A stretch of DNA of 64,000 bases from DATFVA01 sp963832715 (GTDB lineage: Bacteria; Bacteroidota; Ignavibacteria; Ignavibacteriales; Ignavibacteriaceae), in NCBI GenBank assembly GCA_963832715.1, contig CAWHVB010000003.1:62001-126000 (forward strand), written 5' to 3'. The notes under the pieces were generated by a model. That model was not told the DNA's origin. It did not search any database and saw only the letters and a list, made by a program, of their open reading frames with translations. Below are positions 43,770 to 52,533 of this stretch, one piece after another. Every line of letters begins with the position of its first letter. The first letter of the stretch is position 1. Made by a program: the position numbers and the translations under genes.

Positions 43770-44945
43770 ATGAAATTCCCTATTTATCTTGATAATCATG
43801 CCACTACCCCCCTCGATCCATTAGTGTTAGATGCTATGCTACCCTGGTTTAAGGAGAAATTTGGGAATGCCGCAAGCAAAGACCATTCATACGGCTGGGA
43901 GGCGGAGAGTATTGTTAAATTATCCCGGCGTAAGATAGCTGAGTTTATAGGTGCAGACCCACGGGAAATTGTGTTTACGAGCGGCACAACTGAATCTATT
44001 AATCTCGCACATTTCGGTATTGCCGAAAGCTACGGAGGAAGAGGAAAACACATAATAACATCAGCTGTTGAACATAATGCAGTGCTTGATTCATTGAATG
44101 CACTCGCTGATAAAGGATTTGAAATAACTGTACTTCCTGTCGATAGCCTGGGCAGAATATCTATAGATGAACTTGAAGATGCCATAAGAAAGGATACAAT
44201 ATTAGTATCAATTATGACAGCGAATAATGAAATTGGCAATATATACGATATCAATAAAATCGGAACGATTTGCAAACAGCGGAATGTTTTTTTTCATACC
44301 GATGCTGCGCAGGCGGTCGGTAAGATTTCATTCAATATTGAAAATGTAGATTTGGCTTCTTTTTCAGCCCACAAGGTTTATGGTCCGAAAGGAGTAGGCG
44401 CACTTTATATCAATTCCCGTTCTAAAATTAAAATAGCCCCGCAGATTTTAGGCGGGGGCCATGAAAATGGTGTGAGATCCGGAACTCTAAATGTACCGGG
44501 AATTGCAGGATTTGGTACAGCTCTCGAAGTTGCTGCACGGAATTTTGAAACGGAATACACCAGGATAGCATCATACAGAAGCAGGATGTTAAAAACCTTT
44601 ACAGAAGTCATTGGAGATATAAGGCTGAATGGTGACCCGGATAACCATCTGCCTAATAATTTAAATATATGTTTTGAGGGTGTACGTTCAGAAAATTTAA
44701 TTATGAACTTACGGAATATAGCGGTGTCAACGGGTTCAGCCTGTACATCTGCTTCATTAAAACCAAGTCATGTACTTAAAGCTATAGGTCTGAGCGATGA
44801 TCTCGCTAAATCCTCCATAAGATTCGGGATCGGCCGGTTTAATACTGATGAGGAAATTGACTATGTCATCGCAGAAATTGCCAGAGAAGTCAATAAAATA
44901 AGAATGAATTCACATTCAACCATTAAGGAAAATATTATTCACTAA
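43770..44945 (+). CDS. iscS: Cysteine desulfurase
   Basis: Releases sulfur from cysteine for Fe-S cluster and thio-modification pathways. The 391-residue PLP enzyme has the start IYLDNHATTPLDP, HTDAAQAVGK, the PLP lysine K202 (SFSAHKVYGPKG) and the catalytic loop cysteine C325 (STGSACTSASLKPSHVL). The loop form is the IscS/NifS class I type, not SufS. It is between the IscR-like regulator and an unknown small gene. Confidence 0.95.
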   Translation: MKFPIYLDNHATTPLDPLVLDAMLPWFKEKFGNAASKDHSYGWEAESIVKLSRRKIAEFIGADPREIVFTSGTTESINLAHFGIAESYGGRGKHIITSAVEHNAVLDSLNALADKGFEITVLPVDSLGRISIDELEDAIRKDTILVSIMTANNEIGNIYDINKIGTICKQRNVFFHTDAAQAVGKISFNIENVDLASFSAHKVYGPKGVGALYINSRSKIKIAPQILGGGHENGVRSGTLNVPGIAGFGTALEVAARNFETEYTRIASYRSRMLKTFTEVIGDIRLNGDPDNHLPNNLNICFEGVRSENLIMNLRNIAVSTGSACTSASLKPSHVLKAIGLSDDLAKSSIRFGIGRFNTDEEIDYVIAEIAREVNKIRMNSHSTIKENIIH

Positions 44946-44960
44946 ATCAAAGGATTTAAA

Positions 44961-45269
44961 ATGCTTCGGGGAAAATTGAGCGAGTACTACAGTCAGCTTA
45001 AGAATGAGGATAAACAGTTTCTGAGTTTTCTTAAAGCTAAATACCCTTTATTTCATAAATCAAATTTCTTTTACAGGGATCTTCAATATGGCGTTAGGAA
45101 ATATCTTGAACTGAAGGATATAGATATTTCATATGGTGAGGCAGATAAACTAGCAAGGGAATTAGCTTCGTTCTTTGAGGAGAAAGAAATATTTATACCG
45201 GTGAGTAACCAGGCGTGGACGATAAATTATCCTGAATTTGTGACGACTGTCCCAGGCGATCCACTGTAA
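44961..45269 (+). CDS. Unknown 102-residue protein in the Fe-S operon
   Basis: A charged, helical soluble protein (LRGKLSEYYSQLKNEDKQF, RDLQYGVRKYLELKDIDI, YGEADKLARELASFFEEK) with an aromatic end (NQAWTINYPEF). It has no cysteine at all, so it is not an IscU or NifU scaffold, although it occupies the iscU position between iscS and the A-type carrier. Start is 15 bases after iscS. A role in cluster delivery or as an IscS partner is only suggested by position. Confidence 0.7.
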   Translation: MLRGKLSEYYSQLKNEDKQFLSFLKAKYPLFHKSNFFYRDLQYGVRKYLELKDIDISYGEADKLARELASFFEEKEIFIPVSNQAWTINYPEFVTTVPGDPL

Positions 45270-45333
45270 GTGATATAAGTTTGATTAATTAAACTCTTAA
45301 AGATAAATTCTAATAAAAGAGAAGGTTTTAATA

Positions 45334-45684
45334 ATGTCTGATATTAAAATAGAAAACGATATAACAATAACAGAAAAAGCTGCCAAAGAAGTAAGGCAGA
45401 TACAGTCGGAAAATAATATCCCTGAGAACTTCGGATTAAGAGTAGGAGTTAAAGGCGGGGGCTGTTCAGGTTTGACATATACACTTGGCTTCGATGGGGA
45501 GGCAAAAGAAGGCGACACGGTAATTGAGTATAACGGCATAAAGCTTTTTGTTGACGGTAAAAGCCTGTTCTACCTAATGGGAACACAGCTTGATTTTTCG
45601 GACGGGTTGAACGGAAAGGGTTTTATATTTAATAATCCCAATGCAACCAAGACCTGCGGCTGCGGTGAATCATTCGGGGTTTGA
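45334..45684 (+). CDS. iscA: A-type Fe-S carrier protein
   Basis: A 116-residue IscA/ErpA/SufA family carrier. The three ligand cysteines are C44 (GGGCSGLTY), C108 and C110 (TCGCGESF). DGKSLFYLMGTQLDFSDGLN and FIFNNPNA complete the family pattern. It cannot be assigned firmly to IscA or ErpA from sequence alone. It follows the unknown gene by 64 bases and is followed by the superoxide dismutase gene. Confidence 0.9.
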   Translation: MSDIKIENDITITEKAAKEVRQIQSENNIPENFGLRVGVKGGGCSGLTYTLGFDGEAKEGDTVIEYNGIKLFVDGKSLFYLMGTQLDFSDGLNGKGFIFNNPNATKTCGCGESFGV

Positions 45685-45734
45685 TATTGAATTTTAGTTC
45701 TTATTTCATTAACAAATGTTAGGAGGTTAAATAC

Positions 45735-46343
45735 ATGGGAAAATTTGAATTGCCTAAGTTACCTTATGGATATGATGCTCTTGAGCCCTATATTGACAAA
45801 ACTACGATGGAGATCCATTATACAAAACATCACAATGGCTATGTAACTAAACTGAATGATGCAGTTGCGGGTACAGACCTTGAGAATAAATCTCTTGAGG
45901 ATATCCTCAAAAATGTGTCGAAGCATCCGGTTGCTGTAAGGAATAACGGCGGCGGTCATTATAATCATTCTTTGTTCTGGACGGTTATGAAGAATGGCGG
46001 TGGAGGATTTCCTAAGGGAGACCTTGAAAGTGCTATGAATTCATCATTTGGATCATTTGAGGAATTTAAGAAACAATTCACTAATGCAGCGGCTACAAGA
46101 TTCGGATCAGGCTGGGCCTGGCTGATTGTGAGTGACGGAAAACTTGCCATCACTTCTACAGCTAATCAGGATAACCCCATTATGGATGTGGCAGAAGTAA
46201 AAGGTACTCCTATTCTAGGACTTGATGTGTGGGAACATGCTTACTATTTAAAATATCAGAACAGGCGTCCCGAGTATATTGATAACTGGTGGAATGTCAT
46301 CAACTGGGATGAAGTCACCAGGCGATTAAAAAGTGCAAAATAA
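45735..46343 (+). CDS. sodA: Superoxide dismutase, manganese-like
   Basis: Converts superoxide to peroxide and oxygen. The 202-residue Fe/Mn-family enzyme has probable ligands H28, H78 (GGGHYNHSLFW), D164 and H168 (DVWEHAYYLKY). Gln145 in TANQDNP and the GGGHYNHS context favour the Mn form. No signal peptide is present, so it is cytoplasmic. An almost perfect ribosome-binding site (AGGAGGT) precedes the ATG, suggesting high expression. Its place after the Fe-S genes links oxidative stress defence with cluster assembly. Confidence 0.95.
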   Translation: MGKFELPKLPYGYDALEPYIDKTTMEIHYTKHHNGYVTKLNDAVAGTDLENKSLEDILKNVSKHPVAVRNNGGGHYNHSLFWTVMKNGGGGFPKGDLESAMNSSFGSFEEFKKQFTNAAATRFGSGWAWLIVSDGKLAITSTANQDNPIMDVAEVKGTPILGLDVWEHAYYLKYQNRRPEYIDNWWNVINWDEVTRRLKSAK

Positions 46344-46353
46344 TCAGTAATTT

Positions 46354-46380
46354 AAGGCGGAAGAAATTCCGCCTTTTTTT
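46354..46380 (+). terminator. Rho-independent terminator after sodA
   Basis: A 9-bp stem (AAGGCGGAA with TTCCGCCTT) closed by a GAAA tetraloop, then a T-run through 46380. It begins 11 bases after the sodA stop. Confidence 0.93.
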
Positions 46381-46394
46381 ATGGTGTAAATCAA

Positions 46395-47021
46395 ATGTTA
46401 AATAAAATCCCAATATTTGCGTTAAACATAGTGGTATTTCCATCATCAAAATACCCTCTTCATATCTTCGAAGAGAGGTATAAAAAGATGATTAATACGT
46501 GTCTTCAGGAACACACAGGATTTGGTATTGTTACGAGGATAGATGATGAATTATCGAAAATAGGCAGCTATGTTGAAATAGAAGACATTTTGCAGAAATT
46601 CGACAACGGAGAAATGGATATATCTGTCGCGGGCAAAGGGCGTTTTTTTATTGACAATGTGTATGCCCATCCTGATAGATATCTTGTAGCGGACGTAACC
46701 GAATATGAGGATCTTAAATCAGAAGTTAATCCTTCCCTGCTAGAGGAACTTCAGTCTTCATTTGAAAGGATAATTGAAAAGACCAACTTCCAGCTTGAAG
46801 ATGCTTTCTGGAGAAATTATGAAGGAACAGGATTAAAGTCTTTCAAGCTTGCAGAGAAGTCGGGCTTATCCCTGAAACAGCAGCAGTCATTACTTACGTT
46901 CCGGGATGAAAATGAAAGGGTTAATTATCTGATAGAACATTTTGAAAATCTTGAGAAGCAAATCTCAGAATCCTCAACAGTCCGCAGCATTGTTATGAGT
47001 GACGGATATATCAATAATTAA
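46395..47021 (+). CDS. LON N-terminal-like domain protein
   Basis: A 208-residue protein consisting only of the substrate-recognition domain of Lon protease: IPIFALNIVVFPSSKYPLHI, FEERYKKMINTCLQ, GSYVEIEDILQKFDNGEMDI, then a helical C-terminal half (GLSLKQQQSLLTFRDENERV). There is no ATPase or protease domain. Stand-alone LON-domain proteins are widespread, and their function is poorly known. It starts 15 bases after the sodA terminator stem, so it needs its own promoter or readthrough. Confidence 0.88.
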   Translation: MLNKIPIFALNIVVFPSSKYPLHIFEERYKKMINTCLQEHTGFGIVTRIDDELSKIGSYVEIEDILQKFDNGEMDISVAGKGRFFIDNVYAHPDRYLVADVTEYEDLKSEVNPSLLEELQSSFERIIEKTNFQLEDAFWRNYEGTGLKSFKLAEKSGLSLKQQQSLLTFRDENERVNYLIEHFENLEKQISESSTVRSIVMSDGYINN

Positions 47022-47131
47022 ACTCTGAATCATAATGTTTTATATAACTGATCATCAATCCGTAATTTCCTAATGCTGCTTTTAGCACTTTCTTCTGAAG
47101 ACGAATAATTTTAAGCTTTGCTAATAAAAAA

Positions 47132-47158
47132 AAAGGGAAAGCAGAATGCCTTCCCTTT
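47132..47158 (-). terminator. Rho-independent terminator after atpC
   Basis: An 8-bp stem (AAAGGGAA/TTCCCTTT) with an inner GC pair. On the minus strand it is followed by a long T-run, 21 bases after the atpC stop. Confidence 0.85.
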
Positions 47159-47179
47159 GAAATTTTTTATTTATCTCTC

Positions 47180-47599
47180 TTATACTTCAGCTCTTATGTA
47201 CTTTTCTACCAGTCTGAGCCTGTTTATAGCCCTTTTAAGGGCCTGTTCTGCTCTTTCAACATCGGTTGTATCAGTTTTCTGCGTCAGCCTGTTCTCAGCT
47301 CTTTCTTTTGCACTTTTTGCTCTTTCAACATCTATCTCGCCTACATCTTCAAGGGAATCTGCAAGTACAAGAACGTGATTATTCAGAACTTCGGCAGTTC
47401 CCCCGCCTGTGGCAAATCTTTTTTCATTACCGTCGGGCAGGACAACCTTAACTTCTCCGATCTCGAAAGTACTCATCAATGGTGCATGGTTCTTTAATAC
47501 CTGGAAGCTTCCTTCGGTTCCGGGTATTGTAACAGACTGAACTTCACCATTAAATGATATTTTATTAGGAGTGATTATTTCAAGAGTTAATACGGCCAT
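47180..47599 (-). CDS. atpC: ATP synthase epsilon subunit
   Basis: A 139-residue F1 subunit of the central stalk. It has the N-terminal beta-sandwich (LEIITPNKISFNGEVQSVTI, GTEGSFQVLKNHAPLMS, GGGTAEVLNNHVLVLAD) and a two-helix C-terminal domain (ERAKSAKERAENRL, ERAEQALKRAINRLRLVEKY). It starts two bases after atpD stops. The pair atpDC is separated from the other F-type genes, as is common in this phylum. Confidence 0.95.
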   Translation of the reverse strand: MAVLTLEIITPNKISFNGEVQSVTIPGTEGSFQVLKNHAPLMSTFEIGEVKVVLPDGNEKRFATGGGTAEVLNNHVLVLADSLEDVGEIDVERAKSAKERAENRLTQKTDTTDVERAEQALKRAINRLRLVEKYIRAEV

Positions 47600-47601
47600 T
47601 A

Positions 47602-49011
47602 TCAGCTCATCTTCTTTGCTTTTTCAACTGCTTCTTCAATCGTGCCTACATACATAAATGCTGATTCAGGAAGATCATCATGTTTTCCATCAATAATTTC
47701 ACGGAAACTTCTGATTGTGTCTTCCAGCTTAACATACTTACCTTTGAATCCTGTAAACTGCTCTGCAACGTGGAAAGGCTGACTGAAGAATCTCTGGATC
47801 CTTCTGGCTCTTCTGACAGTGATCTTATCTTCATCAGAAAGCTCATCCATTCCAAGTATATTTATGATATCCTGCAGGTCCTTGTATTGCTGAAGAATCT
47901 CTTTACACAAGCGGGCAACATCGTAATGCTCCTGACCGAGAATACCCGGCTCCATAATTCTTGAAGTAGAATCAAGAGGATCTACTGCAGGATAAATACC
48001 AAGCTCAGATATCTGACGGCTCAACGTTGTTGTAGCGTCAAGGTGAGCAAAGGCAGCTGCAGGTGCAGGATCGGTTAAGTCATCTGCAGGAACGTAAATA
48101 GCCTGGATCGAAGTAATGGATCCCTTATTGGTTGATGTAATTCTTTCCTGGAGGGCACCCATCTCAGTGGCAAGATTAGGCTGGTAGCCCACAGCGGAAG
48201 GCATACGTCCAAGGAGCGCGGATACCTCAGAACCGGCCTGGGTAAAACGGAAAATATTATCAATAAACAGGAGGACATCTCTTCCCTCTTCGTCCCTGAA
48301 ATATTCAGAAACAGTCAAAGCTGTAAGTGCTACCCTGAGTCTTGCTCCCGGCGGCTCGTTCATCTGTCCGAATACAAGAGAAGTTTTCTCCAGAACACCT
48401 GATTCCTTCATTTCCCGCCAGAGATCATTTCCCTCACGGGTACGTTCGCCCACACCGGCAAACACCGAATATCCGCCATGTTCCTGAGCAATATTATGAA
48501 TGAGCTCCTGGATAATAACTGTTTTTCCTACTCCGGCACCGCCGAATAAACCTGTTTTGCCGCCTTTAGAATAAGGTTCAATCAGATCGATGACCTTGAT
48601 ACCTGTTTCAAATATTTCCTGCTGGGTAGAAAGGTTCTTAAAAAGAGGAGCGGGACGATGTATAGGATATCTCTTCTCTGCTTTAATCTCACCTTCAGAA
48701 TCGATTGCATTACCTATAACATTTATCAGTCTGCCAAGCGTTGCAGGTCCAACCGGGACAGAAATCGGTTCACCGGTATCGAAGGAATCCATTCCCCTGA
48801 CAAGTCCGTCAGTGGAATCCATTGCAACCGCACGAACTCTGTCTTCACCGAGATGCTGCTGTACCTCAGCAATAAGATTATTTTCTTCGCCTTCGGTTGT
48901 GGTACGTGGAATTCTTACTGCATTATATATGCTGGGAAGATGATTATTCTCAAATTCAATATCAATAACAGGCCCGATAACCTGTATGATTTTGCCTTTA
49001 GCTTCACTCAT
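47602..49011 (-). CDS. atpD: ATP synthase beta subunit
   Basis: The catalytic F1 subunit, 469 residues. P-loop GGAGVGKT, catalytic Glu in GVGERTREGNDLW, Walker B DVLLFIDNIFRFTQAGSEVS, and the DELSDEDK sequence of the C-terminal domain are present. It is first in a two-gene operon with atpC. The other ATP synthase genes are not in the window. Confidence 0.98.
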   Translation of the reverse strand: MSEAKGKIIQVIGPVIDIEFENNHLPSIYNAVRIPRTTTEGEENNLIAEVQQHLGEDRVRAVAMDSTDGLVRGMDSFDTGEPISVPVGPATLGRLINVIGNAIDSEGEIKAEKRYPIHRPAPLFKNLSTQQEIFETGIKVIDLIEPYSKGGKTGLFGGAGVGKTVIIQELIHNIAQEHGGYSVFAGVGERTREGNDLWREMKESGVLEKTSLVFGQMNEPPGARLRVALTALTVSEYFRDEEGRDVLLFIDNIFRFTQAGSEVSALLGRMPSAVGYQPNLATEMGALQERITSTNKGSITSIQAIYVPADDLTDPAPAAAFAHLDATTTLSRQISELGIYPAVDPLDSTSRIMEPGILGQEHYDVARLCKEILQQYKDLQDIINILGMDELSDEDKITVRRARRIQRFFSQPFHVAEQFTGFKGKYVKLEDTIRSFREIIDGKHDDLPESAFMYVGTIEEAVEKAKKMS

Positions 49012-49104
49012 TATATGTCCTTATTCTTAGAAATTTAGTCTACAAAGTTAAGGATTTGACTAAGATTTTACAAATAAAAACTGTATACAGAAATCAGCTT
49101 ATTA

Positions 49105-49138
49105 ACTAAAAACCCCGGGCAAATCCGGGGTTTTTAGT
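49105..49138 (-). terminator. Strong terminator downstream of the PLD-fold T9SS gene
   Basis: A perfect 14-bp stem (ACTAAAAACCCCGG with CCGGGGTTTTTAGT) with a 6-base loop. It is only 13 bases after the stop at 49151 and could work on either strand thanks to its A and T tracts. Confidence 0.93.
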
Positions 49139-49150
49139 CAAAAATCCGAC

Positions 49151-51448
49151 TTATTTAATCAGCACAAGCTTTTTAGCTGCGATGAAGTCCCCCGCTTTAA
49201 TCCGGTAGACATACATACCGCTGGCAAGATTTCCTGCATTAAAATCTACATCTACAACACCGGCAGGCGCCACGCTATTAAAAAGGGTCATTACTTCCCT
49301 TCCCAGCATATCATAAACCTTAAGTTCAACTCTCTCTGCAACCGGCACCTGGAATCTGATTGTTGTAACAGGATTGAAGGGATTGGGATAATTCTGATAC
49401 AGCGTATAATTTATAGTATTAAAACTTTGATCCTTAACTGAAGTTGGGACTATAAAAATTCCTGTGCCTCCGGCATCATTATATCTCCTCTTAAATTCCT
49501 GCATATACTGGTTGGCTATATTAAAGTCCTGAATAATCAGCGTGTTCTCATCATTATCATTCTCTGCAGCAGATGACCAGTTATGAGAACCGGTAATGAC
49601 ATAAGGCAGACTTTCAGGGGCAGAGGGATCAACAATTCCGTATTTATGATGAAGGGTCGGGGAAGGGTTTTCCCACATATCCGCATAAGCGGATAGATTC
49701 TGAAACTCAGAACCGGAAGCATTCACCTGATCTATCACACCTTTAATATCGGTGACGCCGCTATTATACCTTGAATGTATAGCCGCTTCAATATCATTCC
49801 TTGTAAAAACATATAATCCCATATAAATGCTCTGATCGGCTGTATTAATAGTATTAATGATTTTACTGGTTGTTCCATCGGATGGACTAAAATAGAGCTG
49901 AACGTCTTTCCCACCAATGTTAAAATAGTGAGGGGTATTATCTGTTTTCTGGCTGCCGAATTTAGCATTGGCCGGATCGGGAATATCATTATCGCTGCCC
50001 CACATTTCTTCAAATTCAGTCTGGTAAGCATGTGTAATAGTTGGATCATTTATTTCCACAACGTTATTCTTCCAGTTCAGTTCAGTTGATGTAACGTTCC
50101 ATGACCCTGTCCATAACCAGTCATTTGAAGTGATAGTATCCCTGGCATCAAAAATAAAAAACTTATTATGCATAATTCCGCTAAGGTTTGAAGGACGCTG
50201 ACTCATCAAGATCCCGGCATTAAGCAGTGCCTGCATACTATTCTGAATATTTCTGCTGTCATAAACAACACGGACTTTCACTCCCCTGTTCTTTGCCAGG
50301 ATTAATGCATCAGCAACATCCTGCATCCCGAAGAAGCTGTACAATGCAAGATCTATGGAGTAATCAGCTTCATTTATCCGGTGAATTAGATGTGCTTTAA
50401 AATCGCTGCTCCCATGAGCAGAATTGCCGGGGATTGCCACTGTAGTATCGACAGGAAAATTAAAATAAATATTCATACTGCCAATGCTTGTATCGTTAGA
50501 AGCTGTTGTTACGTTTTGAAGTGAGCTTTCACTCCTGCCCACAGAATTATCAGACACAGCCTTAAAATAATACAAAGTTGAAGGCTGTAGTCCGGTAACC
50601 GGCACAGCGTGAAAAGTAGTATCATCATTTATAACCACAGAATCCATTTCGAGCGCAGGTGTTAACCCATACTTAACCTGGCTGTTTCCGTTCCTTGCAG
50701 TATTGAAATATACGGTGAAAGAGGACGTATCAATATCAGATGCAAAAACCGGATTCAAAATTAATGGTGCACCGTCATCCACAATGTCACCGATGAATCG
50801 GGGAAGCAGCTGATAGCCGCTGCTGTAAGGCGGAGAATTATCATACTGCTCAAGAACACCTATAATATCAACCTCTCCGGATGGTACCGGTGTGCCTATA
50901 ATCGAGGTGACGTCATTATCTATCCGTATTTCTGAAGTACCTGTAGCATCAGTAATAGGATAATTGGTCCCGCTCGCAAAATTTCCAGTACCGGAAATCG
51001 TTACATTATTCAAACGGATAAGCTTTCCTTCATACTCCTCAACTCCGTTCCATTCCTGGGTAAGAATATCATTTATAGATATAACCTCAGCTTCAACAGG
51101 ATTACCGGATGAAATAATATTAAATGAAGCACCTGGCTCACTAAAACTCATTTCTGCAAGACCGTTATATTGAGTTAGTACAGCAGTTACGATTACCGAA
51201 TCGCCGATATTTACAGCAGTTGGAAAACCAGTGCCATAGACGCACATTCCCGCAGTATTGTCCTGTATCGAAGCAGCCCCGCTGGTTCCAAACTGACTTG
51301 ATGAAGTAACAAGTCCCGTGACCGTGACTGTTTGACCCAGCATCTGAGGAGAGCCGTTTGCATCATTAATCCTTACATCGGAAATAGGAACCTGGGAATA
51401 TGAAAAGGCAGTTAAAAGAAGGAAGAGTACTATTAGTTCTTTTGTCAT
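49151..51448 (-). CDS. Secreted PLD-fold hydrolase with OB-like domains, T9SS cargo
   Basis: 765 residues. Signal peptide (1-19), two OB-like domains (about 22-110 and 120-225; QTVTVTGLVTSS, IQDNTAGMCVYG, GKLIRLNNVTISG), a fibronectin III-like domain (about 228-315), then a phospholipase D-fold pair. The first HKD motif is H427-N-K429-FFIF-D434 with GSWN at 448-451. The second is H600-H-K602-YGIV-D607 with GSHN at 620-623. The C-terminal Por sorting domain starts near YQNYPNPFNP. Both catalytic motifs are intact, so it should be active on phosphodiesters; lipid or nucleic acid is not decided. It overlaps the upstream gene by four bases. Confidence 0.9.
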   Translation of the reverse strand: MTKELIVLFLLLTAFSYSQVPISDVRINDANGSPQMLGQTVTVTGLVTSSSQFGTSGAASIQDNTAGMCVYGTGFPTAVNIGDSVIVTAVLTQYNGLAEMSFSEPGASFNIISSGNPVEAEVISINDILTQEWNGVEEYEGKLIRLNNVTISGTGNFASGTNYPITDATGTSEIRIDNDVTSIIGTPVPSGEVDIIGVLEQYDNSPPYSSGYQLLPRFIGDIVDDGAPLILNPVFASDIDTSSFTVYFNTARNGNSQVKYGLTPALEMDSVVINDDTTFHAVPVTGLQPSTLYYFKAVSDNSVGRSESSLQNVTTASNDTSIGSMNIYFNFPVDTTVAIPGNSAHGSSDFKAHLIHRINEADYSIDLALYSFFGMQDVADALILAKNRGVKVRVVYDSRNIQNSMQALLNAGILMSQRPSNLSGIMHNKFFIFDARDTITSNDWLWTGSWNVTSTELNWKNNVVEINDPTITHAYQTEFEEMWGSDNDIPDPANAKFGSQKTDNTPHYFNIGGKDVQLYFSPSDGTTSKIINTINTADQSIYMGLYVFTRNDIEAAIHSRYNSGVTDIKGVIDQVNASGSEFQNLSAYADMWENPSPTLHHKYGIVDPSAPESLPYVITGSHNWSSAAENDNDENTLIIQDFNIANQYMQEFKRRYNDAGGTGIFIVPTSVKDQSFNTINYTLYQNYPNPFNPVTTIRFQVPVAERVELKVYDMLGREVMTLFNSVAPAGVVDVDFNAGNLASGMYVYRIKAGDFIAAKKLVLIK

Positions 51449-52533
51449 CGAATGTCCGTTGATAAAATGAATCTTAGAATTCTGTTATTTCCTGAATCAG
51501 CCACATAGAGGGTTTTATTAAAGAAGGCTGTACCTGAAGGTTTATCAAAAATTTCACTTCCACCGAATGCCTGCAGAAGATCGCCCAGAGGATTAAACCT
51601 GAAGACACTATCTTTGGACATGTCGGCAACAATAATATTCTGAGCACCATCCAAGGTTACTCCTTCAGGTTTTTCAAACCTGTTGGGTAGCATTAAGGCC
51701 GAACTTTGCGGAGGAATGTAGTTTTGATATCCCGTAAAATCCCGTGTCTCCACAAAATGAAGCCACTGTACTTTGAAATTTGTATTACCTGTCAGAGTGG
51801 TAATAACATCATAATTCGTTTTGTTAAATGATATAATTGAACTTAAGCCGTAACCCGAAAGGACACCTGCACCGATAGGATCTATATTACCAACCCTACC
51901 ACGAAGTGAATCTTTCTCGGTTCCATCTGGTAATTCCTTCACTACGAAAGAAAGTATGGAGTTATCAGGATCGATCAAGGTATTATTGTGAGGACCGGTT
52001 CTGGCAACATAGTAAGAATTATCATAGAAAACAGCCACGCCTGTATACTCCCTCTCAGGATTATTTACATCGGAATTAGTGAGCGGTAAAATCATTTTAG
52101 AAGGAGCACCCGAAATATTATGACCTGCGGCCAGCATATTAATTTTAAATACTGCACTCAGAGTAATTGCCTGACCTGAAAGTATCGTATCCATCTTTGC
52201 ACAGACAAACAGGTTAAGTTTATAATCCTGGGCCAAAGCAACCGGATGTTTTATGGTCCTGAAACCGAGTATATCCCCGTTGAGATTTAGCATTACAACT
52301 CTGTCATTATCGGTGTCCGCAACATAAATAAAAGGTTCTCTTCCAACCATTACATCCTGGGGATTATTAAAGCCCTCCCAGGTAGGATTCAGCTGAACAT
52401 AAACGGTATCACCGCCGATGTTCCCTTTACCAGAATTCGGATCAATCAGCTGATCAACATTGAATTTCTGGTCGCATCCCTGCAAAAGAAGAAATATAGC
52501 AGATAAAATCAAAACAATTCTTTTCATATTCAT
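51445..52533 (-). CDS. NHL-repeat beta-propeller lipoprotein
   Basis: 362 residues starting with a lipoprotein signal (LILSAIFLLLQGC, lipobox Cys20). The mature protein is an NHL-type propeller: NPQDVMVGREPFIYVADTDN, DRVVMLNLNGDILGF, KPEGVTLDGAQNIIVADMSK, DSVFRFNPLGDLLQAFGG, TLYVADSGNNRILRF. It is presumably anchored at the outer membrane and binds a protein or ligand. The start overlaps the stop of the PorV-like gene by four bases, and the end overlaps the PLD-fold gene by four. Confidence 0.85.
   Translation of the reverse strand: MNMKRIVLILSAIFLLLQGCDQKFNVDQLIDPNSGKGNIGGDTVYVQLNPTWEGFNNPQDVMVGREPFIYVADTDNDRVVMLNLNGDILGFRTIKHPVALAQDYKLNLFVCAKMDTILSGQAITLSAVFKINMLAAGHNISGAPSKMILPLTNSDVNNPEREYTGVAVFYDNSYYVARTGPHNNTLIDPDNSILSFVVKELPDGTEKDSLRGRVGNIDPIGAGVLSGYGLSSIISFNKTNYDVITTLTGNTNFKVQWLHFVETRDFTGYQNYIPPQSSALMLPNRFEKPEGVTLDGAQNIIVADMSKDSVFRFNPLGDLLQAFGGSEIFDKPSGTAFFNKTLYVADSGNNRILRFILSTDIR

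Noticed and set aside
47118..47378. Plus-strand frames over atpC
   Set aside because: Fully antisense to a conserved gene and rich in Ser/Leu, as expected of shadow frames.
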